Shown piece by piece: positions 41,630 to 50,620 of a stretch of DNA of 64,000 nucleotides. The position numbers were made by a program, and so were the translations under genes. Positions within the stretch are counted from its first letter, which is position 1; every line of letters starts with the position of its first letter. Where the stretch lies: contig NZ_KK211036.1 in the NCBI RefSeq assembly GCF_000619825.1, positions 677,787 to 741,786 on the forward strand. Direction: 5' to 3'. A model generated the notes under the pieces. The model was given only the letters and a program-made list of their open reading frames with translations, had not been told where the DNA came from and ran no database searches. Origin of the DNA: Prevotella sp. MA2016. Its GTDB lineage: Bacteria; Bacteroidota; Bacteroidia; Bacteroidales; Bacteroidaceae.

Positions 41630-43789
41630 TTATTTACTTATAAAATAACGGAACTTAACGTTGAATGAGCGACCAGGCTTCTGCAGACGATAGTTGTCGT
41701 ACAGTTTAGCGTTAGTCAGATTGTCGCACTCGGCCACCACGCTGTAGCGACCATCGCACAGACTATAGCCTACCGAAACGCTGTGGCTCAGCTGCTCGGG
41801 GATCACCTTCTTGGTGGCCTTAGCACCCAGACCGGTAAACGAGAGATAGTAGTCGTGGATGTACTGCACATCGTAGTTGAGCGAGAGGCTGTTGCCCTTA
41901 GCGCCCAGGTCGAAGAACTGATAGTCAGCATGTCCGTTCATAAAGAAATAAGGGATGTTGGGCAGGCGCTGTCCATAGGTGATATTCTCGCTGATGCCAT
42001 CGCCCACGTAGGTATTCTGCGTTTCCTGATACTTCATCTTATCCTTGATATTCTGATAGGTCAGATTGCCGTTGATGTGGAAGTTGCGCTTGTAGGCATA
42101 GCCCAGCGAAGCCTCGAGGCCGCGTGTCTGCACCTTACCGATATTGTCGTAGCTGGTAGTGGGATTACTCAACAGCGCCACACCCTTCAGGATAAAGTCC
42201 TTGGTGTCGCGATAGATATAGTTCACCTCGGCCTGCAGGCGATGATCGCCAAAGGTCTGGTCGAACAGCAGTCCTGCATTCAGGTTATTGCTGCTCTCAG
42301 GCTTCAAGTCGGGGTTGGCTTTCTGCACCAGTCCGTCGCCAAACATCTCAACAGCTTCGGGCATACGGTAGGCGCGCTCAAAGCTCACCTTCACCTGCAG
42401 CGATGGCAGGATGTAATAGGTGGCGGCAGCACCGTAGCCGTAGCGCTGCTTGCGGTCGGAGAGTTTCTCCCAGCGCTGGTTCTCGGTAAACTGATCCATC
42501 AGCTTGTTGGTAGAGCTGTACAGGCGATACATCTTACCAAACACGTTGGCATTCCAGCGGTTATAGCGTATCTGGTAGCCCAGACCGGTGATATTCTTGG
42601 TGAGCTGCTGTGGCACGTTGTTCATCTCATCATCGGGATACATCTCGTCGTTGCTTTTACGACGGATGGCCGAGAACACATTGTTGAGTATCACAGAGTG
42701 ATGGTCGTTGATGACGTAGTTCAGATTGGCATTGGCCTGCCACTGGCGCTCGCGGATGGTGGCATCTGTGAGGTAAGCCTCGCCGGCCGAGTTGGCCTTC
42801 ACCCACTCACCACGCCAGTTGTAGTGGCGCGCCAGGGTATCCACATTACTGGTATTAACCATGCTGTAGGTGCCATAGAGTGAGAGCGAGAGGCCTGGCA
42901 GCAGGTCGTTCTTCTTATAGCGCACGCTGGGAATCAGGCTCCAGCTGCGGTTCTTCACACCGCCATACACAGCATCCATGGTGGCACCTGTCTGCACATT
43001 ACGCTTATCAGCCGAAGCGATGATACCTACAAGTAGGTAGTCGGCCCACGACTTGCGCACCACGCCTGTTTCGAACTTCAGTCCGTACGACTGATAGCCA
43101 TCATTAAATCGGCGCACCCACGCGTCGCCTTCCTGCTTGTTGGTAGCCAGATCAACGATTGGTGCCCATACCTTATAATCATTATCAGAATAGTTGGCAA
43201 ATGCATTGGCACGCAGCGTAAATCCGCTCTGAGAAGTGTAAACACCATTCACAGCAGCACGATGGGTATTGAACGAGCCCACAGAGTAAGTGGCATCCAG
43301 ATAGTTGGCATTGGTGCGAGTGACGATGTTGACGGCACCACCCAGCGCATCGCTACCCAGATAAACAGGCAGCACACCCTTGTACACCTCGATGCGGTCG
43401 GCCATGTTGGCAGAGATATTGGCCAGATTGAACGACGAACCGAAATTGTCCATGGGGATGCCATCGATAAAGAACTTCACCTGATTGCCAGAGAAGCCAT
43501 TCATCGAGAAACTATAGTTTGAGCCCAAGCCACCGTCCTCGCGAATCTTGATAGAGGTGACAGTATTGAGCACCTGATTAAGCGCCGAAGCACTTTGGTA
43601 TTTTGTGGCCAGATCAACCACAGATATAGCGTAAGCCTGCTCGTGCATCTTGCGAGCCTTGGTCTTACCCACAATTTTCACTTCGTGCAAATTGATAGAA
43701 TCGTGCAAATCGGTCTGTGCCATCGTGTGATTGCAAAAAGCAAGTCCAACCAGCGCGCACAGCCATTTTGATGTGTTGTTTTTGCGCAT
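41630..43789 (-). CDS. TonB-dependent outer-membrane receptor, XusA-like
   Basis: 719 residues, signal peptide ending in MAQ (about 25). The plug domain is plain (VKIVGKTKARKM, IREDGGLGSNYSFSMNGFSGNQVKFFIDGIPMDNFG, DRIEVYKGVLPVYLGSDALGGAVNIVTR) and is followed by a 22-strand barrel ending in phenylalanine near the C-terminus (FNVKFRYFISK). It lacks the N-terminal carboxypeptidase-like domain of SusC receptors, so it belongs to the siderophore/cobalamin type. Pairing with DUF4374 suggests xenosiderophore uptake. It has its own promoter; iron regulation is likely but no Fur-like box was identified. Confidence 0.9.
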   Translation of the reverse strand: MRKNNTSKWLCALVGLAFCNHTMAQTDLHDSINLHEVKIVGKTKARKMHEQAYAISVVDLATKYQSASALNQVLNTVTSIKIREDGGLGSNYSFSMNGFSGNQVKFFIDGIPMDNFGSSFNLANISANMADRIEVYKGVLPVYLGSDALGGAVNIVTRTNANYLDATYSVGSFNTHRAAVNGVYTSQSGFTLRANAFANYSDNDYKVWAPIVDLATNKQEGDAWVRRFNDGYQSYGLKFETGVVRKSWADYLLVGIIASADKRNVQTGATMDAVYGGVKNRSWSLIPSVRYKKNDLLPGLSLSLYGTYSMVNTSNVDTLARHYNWRGEWVKANSAGEAYLTDATIRERQWQANANLNYVINDHHSVILNNVFSAIRRKSNDEMYPDDEMNNVPQQLTKNITGLGYQIRYNRWNANVFGKMYRLYSSTNKLMDQFTENQRWEKLSDRKQRYGYGAAATYYILPSLQVKVSFERAYRMPEAVEMFGDGLVQKANPDLKPESSNNLNAGLLFDQTFGDHRLQAEVNYIYRDTKDFILKGVALLSNPTTSYDNIGKVQTRGLEASLGYAYKRNFHINGNLTYQNIKDKMKYQETQNTYVGDGISENITYGQRLPNIPYFFMNGHADYQFFDLGAKGNSLSLNYDVQYIHDYYLSFTGLGAKATKKVIPEQLSHSVSVGYSLCDGRYSVVAECDNLTNAKLYDNYRLQKPGRSFNVKFRYFISK

Positions 43790-43852
43790 AATATATTCCA
43801 AATTTATAATCTCCCTTTACCTTAGTATTTTTTCCTTTTCTTAAAGCGGGTG

Positions 43853-43883
43853 CAAAGGTACGACTATTCAGGGAATCACGCAA
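43853..43883 (-). promoter_or_regulatory. Promoter of the XusAB-like unit
   Basis: The minus strand reads TACCTTTG (43853-43860) with TTGC (43880-43883) 19 nt upstream; start codon at 43789. Confidence 0.72.
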
Positions 43884-43898
43884 TACCTAAAAATAATG

Positions 43899-43926
43899 AA
43901 AAAGCCCCACCATCACGGTGAGGCCC
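43899..43926 (-). terminator. Terminator of the GH8 gene
   Basis: The minus strand folds as GCCTCACC with GGTGGGGC (one G-T pair) around GTGAT, followed by TTTTT. It ends 15 nt before the XusAB-like promoter. Confidence 0.75.
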
Positions 43927-43931
43927 CTCCT

Positions 43932-45248
43932 TTAATACTGCGGAACAATTTCTCTATAGATTCCACTTAGATGCATAAAAGCAAACAATCTTAATAAACC
44001 ATCATAGTATGCGTCAAAATAGCCATCTTCAAAGGGTTCGTGCTTGGCATTCCAGAGCGCATCAACAAACTCCTTGCGCTTATCGTGCTGGCACATGATA
44101 GAGGCAGCAGCCACCGTACTAACCAGTCCGATACTGTGGCGCAGTTTGCGGAAACCGCCTGCCTGTAGAATCTCGTTCTCCTCGGGGAGTGACCCGTCGG
44201 GGCGATACTGATCCACAAACTTGTCGACGCCCTGCGAGTAGAAGAAGTTCTGGATACGCTCGCCATAGCCGCGCTGCCACTCAGCATCTGCCCCACTCCA
44301 CTCATAGTCGAGCGTGATATTCATGGGCACGCGCCATGAATCGTAGCGGAAGTTGTTGCTACCATTACGACGAGGCTTTTCGCCTGGCTTGGGTTGCGGC
44401 ATGCCTGGCCAACGTGGCATCTGCATCTCGCTACCATCATACTGGCACATATCGGCATTCAGACCTGTAACAGGGTGTGTGGCCTTGTGCAGGAAGGCAC
44501 GACTGGCCTGCGCACAAGCGCGCCAGTAGTCGGCTCGCCCATCATCGGCCCACTTGGCCCATACCTCATAAAAGGCAGGGATATGATACGAGGGGTCAGT
44601 ATATCGGTTGCCAAAACCATCGGGGGTAAAAGTAATCAGTTTGGTTTCAGGGTCGATGAGATACATCTTCTGAGGTCCCTGCTGCTGCGGACCAAAGCCA
44701 GGGAATCCGGCTGGACGAGGCTCTGGGGTGTACTCCTTAGGTTGGATGCAGTTCAGTATGCGCTGAGCCTCAGCCTTGTAATTGATACCTGTGTTGTCGC
44801 CCCAACGGTTAGAGGCAAAAATCAGGGCCGTGATGAAATATAATTCGCCATCGCTGGCAGCACCGTCAGCATTACGTGTGCCATCGGTCTTACAACTCCA
44901 GGCAAAATAGCCCTCGCGGTTGCCGCTCTGATGCTGCATATACTTCTTGCTCCAGCGCCACAAACGGTCGAAGATGTCTTTCTCGCCAAACTGCACAGCA
45001 ATCATCATGCCGTATGACATGCCTTCGGTACGGGCATCGTGGTTCTTGATGTCGCTCACATAGCCCATCGAGTCGCCCACTTCAAAATACACTTTGTTGG
45101 GGCCACGGAACACGTCGTTGAATACTTCTTTCAGTTTGGCATCAACCTGAGCAGGCTGATAACCCATCTCTACAAAAACATTGCGGCACTCAGCACGCAC
45201 AATGGTAGTGATCGCCATGAGGATAGTGATAATAATTAGTTTTCTCAT
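43932..45248 (-). CDS. GH8 glycoside hydrolase, probably oligoxylan-acting
   Basis: 438 residues with a signal peptide ending in RAE (about 20). GH8 landmarks: NHDARTEGMSYGMM (general acid E75), AASDGELYFITALIFAS (D133) and the base-region DPSYHIPAFYEVWA. The family includes endoxylanases, chitosanases and reducing-end xylose-releasing exo-oligoxylanases (Rex). With a secreted GH10 xylanase in the same window, an oligoxylan substrate is likely. It is monocistronic; no clear -7 box was found upstream. Confidence 0.85.
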   Translation of the reverse strand: MRKLIIITILMAITTIVRAECRNVFVEMGYQPAQVDAKLKEVFNDVFRGPNKVYFEVGDSMGYVSDIKNHDARTEGMSYGMMIAVQFGEKDIFDRLWRWSKKYMQHQSGNREGYFAWSCKTDGTRNADGAASDGELYFITALIFASNRWGDNTGINYKAEAQRILNCIQPKEYTPEPRPAGFPGFGPQQQGPQKMYLIDPETKLITFTPDGFGNRYTDPSYHIPAFYEVWAKWADDGRADYWRACAQASRAFLHKATHPVTGLNADMCQYDGSEMQMPRWPGMPQPKPGEKPRRNGSNNFRYDSWRVPMNITLDYEWSGADAEWQRGYGERIQNFFYSQGVDKFVDQYRPDGSLPEENEILQAGGFRKLRHSIGLVSTVAAASIMCQHDKRKEFVDALWNAKHEPFEDGYFDAYYDGLLRLFAFMHLSGIYREIVPQY

Positions 45249-45324
45249 ATAAATTATAAATGTGATTGATTTCTATATTTTAATGACGAAAATTCGCCCG
45301 AAAAGTTTAATAACAAGTGTAAAA

Positions 45325-45356
45325 TTTGGTATTTCGGCCGATTTACACTATCTTTG
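45325..45356 (+). promoter_or_regulatory. Promoter of topB
   Basis: TTTG (45325-45328) and TATCTTTG (45349-45356), 20 nt apart; start codon 24 nt after the box. Confidence 0.8.
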
Positions 45357-45379
45357 CATCCAAAATAAGAAAGATAAAC

Positions 45380-47491
45380 ATGATAGTTTGTATAGCAGAG
45401 AAACCAAGTGTAGCTCGTGATATAGCAAGAATTCTGGGAGCCAACAGCTCGCACGACGGTTACATGGAAGGCAACGGTTACCAAGTGACGTGGACCTTCG
45501 GACACCTGTGCACGCTGAAGGAACCCGGCGATTATACACAAGCCTGGAAACCCTGGGCGCTCACCCAACTGCCTATGATACCACAGCGTTTTGGCATTAA
45601 GCTCATCAACGACAAGGGTATAGAGAAGCAGTTTAAGATTATCGAGGGCCTGATGCAGAAGGCCGATGGCATCGTGAACTGTGGTGACGCGGGCCAGGAA
45701 GGAGAATTGATTCAGCGCTGGGTGATGCAGAAAGCCAACGCTACCTGCCCCGTCAAGCGCCTGTGGATTTCGTCGATGACCGACGAGGCCATCAAGGAGG
45801 GCTTTGCCAGTTTGAAGGATCAGACCGACTACCAGCCGCTGTATCTGGCAGGACTGAGCCGCGCCATTGGCGACTGGTTGCTGGGCATGAACGCTACCCG
45901 ACTCTATACGCTGAAGTATGGTCAGAACCGCCAAGTGCTGTCCATCGGTCGTGTGCAAACGCCAACCTTAGCGCTCATCGTGAACCGGCAGAAGGAGATA
46001 GAGAACTTTAAGCCCGAGCCCTACTGGGTTTTGGCCACCGTTTATCGCGATACCACCTTTACGGCCACAAAAGGAAAATTCACCAGCAAGGAGGAGGGCG
46101 AGCAGGCTTTTTCTACCATCGAGGGCAAGCCTTTCCTGGTAACCAAAGTAGAGAAGAAAGAGGGCAAAGAGCAGCCCCCACAGCTCTACGACCTGACCTC
46201 GCTGCAGGTGGATTGTAACCGCAAGTTCGGCTATTCGGCTGAGATGACGCTTAACCTTATTCAGAGCCTCTACGAGAAGAAATATACCACCTATCCGCGT
46301 GTTGATACGCAGTACCTATCGGATGACATCTACCCCAAGTGCCCACAAACGCTCAATGGGTTGTATCAGACGAAGTTTGACGGCGTTCAGCCTTACGCTG
46401 AGTTTATCAAGCCCATCGGCGGCAAAACGCTGAAGAAAACCAAGCGTGTGTTTGATACTTCGAAGGTGACCGACCACCATGCCATCATCCCAACAGGTGT
46501 GATACCACAGAACCTGACGGATGCGGAGAAGAAGGTATTCGACCTGGTGGCACGCCGATTTATCGCCGTATTCCTGCCCGATTGCAAGTTCTCTACTACA
46601 ACGGTACTTGGCGAGGTGGGCGGAACCTCCCCCAGCCCGTCCCAAGCAGGTGAGATTGCACAGGGCAAAGAAGAGACCGTGGAGTTCAAAGTGACGGGTA
46701 AGGAGATTCTGGATCCAGGTTGGCGAATTATTCAAGGAAAAGTGCAGAAAGAGGAAGAAGGCGAGGAGAAGAAAACACAAGACGACGAGGAGCGCACCCT
46801 GCCAACATTTGTGAAGGGTGAGAGTGGCGACCACAAGCCTACGCTTACTGAGAAGTGGACTACCCCACCCGCCTACTATAACGAGGCTTCGCTGCTGCGC
46901 GCGATGGAAACGGCAGGCAAGTTTGTAGAAGACGAGACGCTACGCGCTGCCATGAAAGAGAATGGTATCGGGCGCCCATCAAGTCGTGCCGGCATTATCG
47001 AGACGCTCTTTAAGCGACACTACATCAAGCGCGAGCGCAAACGCCTGATAGCCACACCTACGGGTATCGAGCTGATTGACCTGATTCGCGAAGAACTGTT
47101 GAAGAGCTGTGAACTAACAGGTATCTGGGAGAAGAAACTGCGCGACATTGAGCACAAGAAATATGACGCCCAGCAGTTTATCGAGGAACTGAAGCAGCAG
47201 GTGACAGAGATTGTGAATGAGGTGATGACCGATAGCACCAACCGACGGGTGACGGTATTATCGGATGCCGACCTGAAGAAGGTGAAGTCGCCCAAGACAG
47301 AGTCTGCCCCCAAGGCCAAGACCACTCGCAAATCTAAGGCTGCAGCACCCAAAGCGCAGGCCACAAGCGTGAAAGAGGGCGATGTTTGTCCGCTGTGTGG
47401 CCAAGGCCACATTATCAAGGGCAAAACAGCCTATGGCTGCTCCCGCTGGAAAGAAGGTTGCACGTTCAGAGCACCACTCAACGAGAAATAA
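45380..47491 (+). CDS. topB: DNA topoisomerase III (type IA)
   Basis: 703 residues; decatenates and relaxes DNA by single-strand passage. The Toprim domain starts MIVCIAEKPSVARDIARILG, with the acidic GDAGQEGELIQRW motif. The active-site tyrosine lies in KYTTYPRVDTQYLSDD (about residue 305). The C-terminus has lysine-rich sequence and a zinc-ribbon-like CPLCGQGH...GCSRWKEGC. The ATG at 45380 is canonical. An unusual proline/serine stretch (GTSPSPSQAGE, near residue 415) is encoded by an in-frame dispersed-repeat-like segment. Confidence 0.94.
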   Translation: MIVCIAEKPSVARDIARILGANSSHDGYMEGNGYQVTWTFGHLCTLKEPGDYTQAWKPWALTQLPMIPQRFGIKLINDKGIEKQFKIIEGLMQKADGIVNCGDAGQEGELIQRWVMQKANATCPVKRLWISSMTDEAIKEGFASLKDQTDYQPLYLAGLSRAIGDWLLGMNATRLYTLKYGQNRQVLSIGRVQTPTLALIVNRQKEIENFKPEPYWVLATVYRDTTFTATKGKFTSKEEGEQAFSTIEGKPFLVTKVEKKEGKEQPPQLYDLTSLQVDCNRKFGYSAEMTLNLIQSLYEKKYTTYPRVDTQYLSDDIYPKCPQTLNGLYQTKFDGVQPYAEFIKPIGGKTLKKTKRVFDTSKVTDHHAIIPTGVIPQNLTDAEKKVFDLVARRFIAVFLPDCKFSTTTVLGEVGGTSPSPSQAGEIAQGKEETVEFKVTGKEILDPGWRIIQGKVQKEEEGEEKKTQDDEERTLPTFVKGESGDHKPTLTEKWTTPPAYYNEASLLRAMETAGKFVEDETLRAAMKENGIGRPSSRAGIIETLFKRHYIKRERKRLIATPTGIELIDLIREELLKSCELTGIWEKKLRDIEHKKYDAQQFIEELKQQVTEIVNEVMTDSTNRRVTVLSDADLKKVKSPKTESAPKAKTTRKSKAAAPKAQATSVKEGDVCPLCGQGHIIKGKTAYGCSRWKEGCTFRAPLNEK
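46615..46665 (+). repeat. GC-rich repeat-like insert inside topB
   Basis: The run GGGCGGAACCTCCCCCAGCC and the C-rich bases after it differ in composition from surrounding topB sequence and encode GGTSPSPSQAGEIAQG. Such CCTCCCC... segments recur as dispersed repeats in Bacteroidales. One copy only in this window. Confidence 0.4.
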
Positions 47492-47492
47492 T

Positions 47493-47522
47493 AAAAGGCA
47501 GGCAATAAAACGCCTGCTTTTT
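47493..47522 (+). terminator. Terminator of topB
   Basis: GCAGGC (47498-47503) pairs with GCCTGC (47512-47517), extended by A-T pairs, then five T. It ends 15 nt before the next start. Confidence 0.75.
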
Positions 47523-47537
47523 CGTTTATATAATAGT

Positions 47538-49577
47538 ATGAAGAATTGCGTAGCATATATATATATAATAATGTGTAGTCTGCTGCTTGGCGGTTGCGGA
47601 GCAGATCAGGCCGTGAAAAAGGGTGATAAGTTCTGGGCTGTTGGCGAGTATTACGATGCTGCCGAACAGTATCGCAAGGCTTATGCCCAAACACCCAACA
47701 AGGAGCGCGACACGCGTGGCAAGCGCGCCATGAAACTGGCCGAGTGCTATCGCCTGCTGAACCACACCAACAAGGCTATCAACGCCTACAAGAATGTGGT
47801 GCGCTATCATCAGGACGACTCGCTCACCCACTTGTACTTAGGACAGCTATATATGCGCAACGGCAATTTTAAAGAGGCTGCCAAGCAATTTGCAATTGCA
47901 GTAGACAGTTTACAGTTGACAGTGGAGAGTGGAAACCTTAAGTTGGCGAAAGTAGGTTTGGAATCGGCGCAGAAGGCGCCTGAGTGGAAAAAAGAGGGTT
48001 CGGCCTATACCGTTAAGAGGATGGACCTGTTTAACTCGCGGCGCGACGACTACTCACCAATGCTGGCAGGCGATGCCGACGATGAGTTGTATTTCACCTC
48101 TACACGCAGTCAGGCGCAGGGCGACGAACTCAGCGGCATTACAGGCACCAAGAGTGCCGACATCTTCTACGCACAGAAAGACGAGAAAGGCAAATGGGGC
48201 AAACCGCAGGTCATCGCCTCAGAACTGAACTCCGCCTTCGACGAGGGAGCTTGCTGCTTCTCGCCCGATGGCAAGACCATGTATCTGACGCAATGCCAGA
48301 CTGACCCTAACTATCCGCGCTATGCCCGCATCATGGTATCGCATCGTAGCGATGCCGCCTGGAGCAAGCCTCAAGAGCTCGTCATCCTGCACGACACGCT
48401 GTCGAGCTTCGCACACCCAGCCGTGAGTCCTGATGGACAATGGCTCTATTTTGTGAGCGACATGAGTGGCGGACTGGGCGGACTAGACCTTTGGCGCTGC
48501 CGCCTGCTCAGCACTACTGAGGTGGGCGCAGTAGAGAATCTGGGTGCCCCCATCAACACCCCTGGCGACGAGATGTTCCCCACCTTCCGCCCCAATGGCG
48601 ACCTCTATTTCTCATCAAACGGTCACCCTGGCTTTGGCGGTTTGGATGTTTATTTTGCAGCTGACGGCCGCAAAATAAACCATCCAGGCTGGCCGCTGAA
48701 CTCGCAGGGCGACGACTTTGGCATCACCTTCGAGGGTAAGCGCAATCAAGGTTTCTTCTGCTCTAATCGTGGCGATTTGCGAGGATTCGACAATATCTAT
48801 AGTTTCTTTAATCCTGAGATAGTACAAACAGTTAAGGGCTGGATATATGAGCAGGATGGCTATGAACTGCCGGCAGCCCAGGTTTATATTGTGGGCAACG
48901 ATGGCACCAACCTCAAACTGAGCGTCAGGGGCGACGGCTCATTTACACAAGAAATCAAACCGGGTGTTGACTACGTGATGCTGGCCACCTGTAAGGGTTA
49001 TCTGAATCATCAGGAGCAATTGCGCGTAGAACCGGTAAAGGCCTCGCAAGAGTATGTACTCCAGTTTCCCCTTGCCAACATCTCTGCGCCTGTACTCATC
49101 GAGAATATCTTCTACGACTTTGATAAGGCCACGCTTCGCCCAGAGTCGAAAACGGCACTCGACGAACTGGTGGTGCTGCTGAATCAGAATCCCAACGTAA
49201 CCATAGAACTATCGGCCCATACCGACAGTCGCGGTTCGGATGCCTACAACGAGCGCCTATCGCAGCAACGTGCCGAGAGCGTGGTGGCCTATCTCATTGC
49301 CAATGGCATAGCCCCCGACCGCCTTACACCTAAAGGATATGGCGAGAGCCGCCCCAAGCTCATCAAAGCACGTGTGGCCGAGAAATATGAATTCCTCAAG
49401 GAGGGTGATGTACTCACAGATGAGTTTATCAACACGCTCCCTGAGGAACAACAAGACATGTGCCACCAGATGAACCGACGCACCGAATTCAAAGTGTTGC
49501 GGACAACTTACGGAATGTTTGATAAGGCAGGAAAACCAATACAAAGCCCAGCAGCAGCAAAATCACCCAAGGATTAA
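47538..49577 (+). CDS. porE: PorE-like OmpA-family lipoprotein (TPR, PD40 propeller, regulatory-like and OmpA domains)
   Basis: 679 residues. The lipobox LLLGGC places the lipid near residue 20. Domains in order: TPR-like helices (about 25-150), a PD40/WD40-type propeller (about 165-430, with repeated SPDGQWLYF and FRPNGDLYFSSNG), a carboxypeptidase-regulatory-like sheet (about 440-520), and an OmpA peptidoglycan-binding domain (about 535-650, NVTIELSAHTDSRGSDAYNERLSQQRAESV). This order matches PorE of the type IX secretion system in P. gingivalis. A short heptamer-array peptide (VDSLQLTVESG) interrupts the TPR part. The last 89 nt overlap the convergent DUF5056-like gene. Confidence 0.75.
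   Translation: MKNCVAYIYIIMCSLLLGGCGADQAVKKGDKFWAVGEYYDAAEQYRKAYAQTPNKERDTRGKRAMKLAECYRLLNHTNKAINAYKNVVRYHQDDSLTHLYLGQLYMRNGNFKEAAKQFAIAVDSLQLTVESGNLKLAKVGLESAQKAPEWKKEGSAYTVKRMDLFNSRRDDYSPMLAGDADDELYFTSTRSQAQGDELSGITGTKSADIFYAQKDEKGKWGKPQVIASELNSAFDEGACCFSPDGKTMYLTQCQTDPNYPRYARIMVSHRSDAAWSKPQELVILHDTLSSFAHPAVSPDGQWLYFVSDMSGGLGGLDLWRCRLLSTTEVGAVENLGAPINTPGDEMFPTFRPNGDLYFSSNGHPGFGGLDVYFAADGRKINHPGWPLNSQGDDFGITFEGKRNQGFFCSNRGDLRGFDNIYSFFNPEIVQTVKGWIYEQDGYELPAAQVYIVGNDGTNLKLSVRGDGSFTQEIKPGVDYVMLATCKGYLNHQEQLRVEPVKASQEYVLQFPLANISAPVLIENIFYDFDKATLRPESKTALDELVVLLNQNPNVTIELSAHTDSRGSDAYNERLSQQRAESVVAYLIANGIAPDRLTPKGYGESRPKLIKARVAEKYEFLKEGDVLTDEFINTLPEEQQDMCHQMNRRTEFKVLRTTYGMFDKAGKPIQSPAAAKSPKD
47904..47932 (+). 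repeat. Heptamer array (GACAGTT/TACAGTT type) inside the porE-like gene
   Basis: Units GACAGTT, TACAGTT, GACAGTG, GAGAGTG in frame; same family as the left arms in the methyltransferase gene at 51721 and 52371. Confidence 0.75.
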
Positions 49578-49878
49578 CCTGTATTTCGGTTGTTGGTGCT
49601 GTGAGGAGGAATACCTCCAGGGCATTCAGCAGCATATGCTTTCCACCCGTCATAAAGCCTTCCACGATATTCCATCCGCTGGTAAGCCAGAATATGCCTA
49701 CTGCCACTATCAGACAGAACAACGTCCACATACGAGCCAAGCATTGCACACGGCTCTCTTTCACCTCTGGCAGATTCATCATCACCCGCTCAGTAAACCC
49801 GTTGTCGGCAATCTGCTGTTTCGCAGCCTGCTCAAACAATTGCTTCAACATGATATCATTCTTATCCTCCATATCCAT
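49489..49878 (-). CDS. DUF5056-like membrane protein following the ECF sigma gene
   Basis: 129 residues: a soluble N-terminus (about 1-45, MDMEDKNDIMLKQLFEQAAKQQI...FTERVMMNLP) and two membrane segments (about 50-72 and 98-118). Its position right after a sigma factor gene, overlapping it by 17 nt, suggests an anti-sigma-like partner, although no zinc-binding anti-sigma motif is seen. The start is uncertain: the ATG at 49872 (MEDKN) is also possible. The 3' end overlaps the convergent porE-like gene by 89 nt, all within its second hydrophobic segment. Confidence 0.78.
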   Translation of the reverse strand: MDMEDKNDIMLKQLFEQAAKQQIADNGFTERVMMNLPEVKESRVQCLARMWTLFCLIVAVGIFWLTSGWNIVEGFMTGGKHMLLNALEVFLLTAPTTEIQVNPWVILLLLGFVLVFLPYQTFRKLSATL

Positions 49879-50404
49879 TCTCTCTTAAATAGTCAGTCAT
49901 TTTTTCCTTTCCTCGCTTCAAGTGCGATTTAACAGTATTCTCAGCAATGCCGGTTATATTGCTTATCTCGTTGATAGCATAGCCATCTATGAGCTGCAGG
50001 GTAATACAAGTGCGTTCGTTAGCGGTTAGTAGCGCCATCGCGGCGTGTATGTCCATCTTGATGTTCGAGTCGCCTGCCGATGCTGTCTGGCGCATGGCTG
50101 CTGTAGAATCCTCGATATCATCCGTCTGGTGCTTAGCGCGCACCTGATCATAGAACACGTTGTAGGCAATACGCATCAGCCAGGTAGAGAAACTCGACAT
50201 GGCACGAAACTTACTAAGATTCACGTAGGCCTTAATAAATGTTTCTTGCGCCAAGTCGTCGCTCAACTGCTCATCGCCCAGCGTCTGGTTCAGAAAGAAC
50301 CTACGCACAGGCGACTGATACTTCCTTACAAGCTGGTCGAAAGCATGCTTGTTGTGAAGCACCGTCACCTGTTTTACTAGAGCTATATCGCTGATACTTG
50401 CCAT
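49862..50404 (-). CDS. RNA polymerase ECF-type sigma-70 factor
   Basis: 180 residues. Region 2 (FDQLVRKYQSPVRRFFLNQT...DDLAQETFIKAYVNLSKFRAMSSFSTWLMRIAYN) and region 4 (AMALLTANERTCITLQLIDGYAINEISNITGIAENTVKSHLKRGKEKM) are complete. The ATG at 50404 (MASISDIAL) was preferred over an upstream TTG. Third gene in a run with the PspC and DUF6249-like proteins; likely part of an envelope-stress response. Target promoters cannot be read here. Confidence 0.94.
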   Translation of the reverse strand: MASISDIALVKQVTVLHNKHAFDQLVRKYQSPVRRFFLNQTLGDEQLSDDLAQETFIKAYVNLSKFRAMSSFSTWLMRIAYNVFYDQVRAKHQTDDIEDSTAAMRQTASAGDSNIKMDIHAAMALLTANERTCITLQLIDGYAINEISNITGIAENTVKSHLKRGKEKMTDYLRENGYGG

Positions 50405-50432
50405 CTTCAACTTTTCAACTCTTCAACGTTCA
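50405..50432 (-). repeat. Heptamer array (TTCAACT type) between sigma and PspC genes
   Basis: Units CTTCAAC, TTTTCAA, CTCTTCA, ACGTTCA repeat at about 7 nt. The last codons and stop of the PspC gene (50423) are within it. Confidence 0.65.
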
Positions 50433-50620
50433 AGCAGATTCCTCTCTGGCATTACAATCCAGCAAATGATATAGAATATCACTCCACTAAAACATGTGCA
50501 GACTGTAAGAAAAGCATAAGCCAGACGAACCATCACAGGATCAAAATCAAGATACTCTGCAATTCCGCCGCAGACACCTGCTATCACTCTGTCGTTAGAG
50601 CGCATTAACTTCTTGTTCAT
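50423..50620 (-). CDS. PspC-domain protein
   Basis: 65 residues, almost entirely a PspC domain: RSNDRVIAGVCGGIAEYLDFDPVMVRLAYA followed by a membrane helix (about 33-58) and MPER. PspC proteins sense membrane stress. The gene overlaps its upstream neighbour by 4 nt (ATGA), giving translational coupling. Confidence 0.92.
   Translation of the reverse strand: MNKKLMRSNDRVIAGVCGGIAEYLDFDPVMVRLAYAFLTVCTCFSGVIFYIICWIVMPERNLLER

Noticed and set aside
41783..42883. 366-codon open frame antisense to the TonB receptor
   Set aside because: No recognisable domain or promoter; the TonB receptor frame is certain.
45254..45958. 234-codon minus-strand frame overlapping topB
   Set aside because: Antisense to the Toprim domain of topB and includes the topB promoter region.
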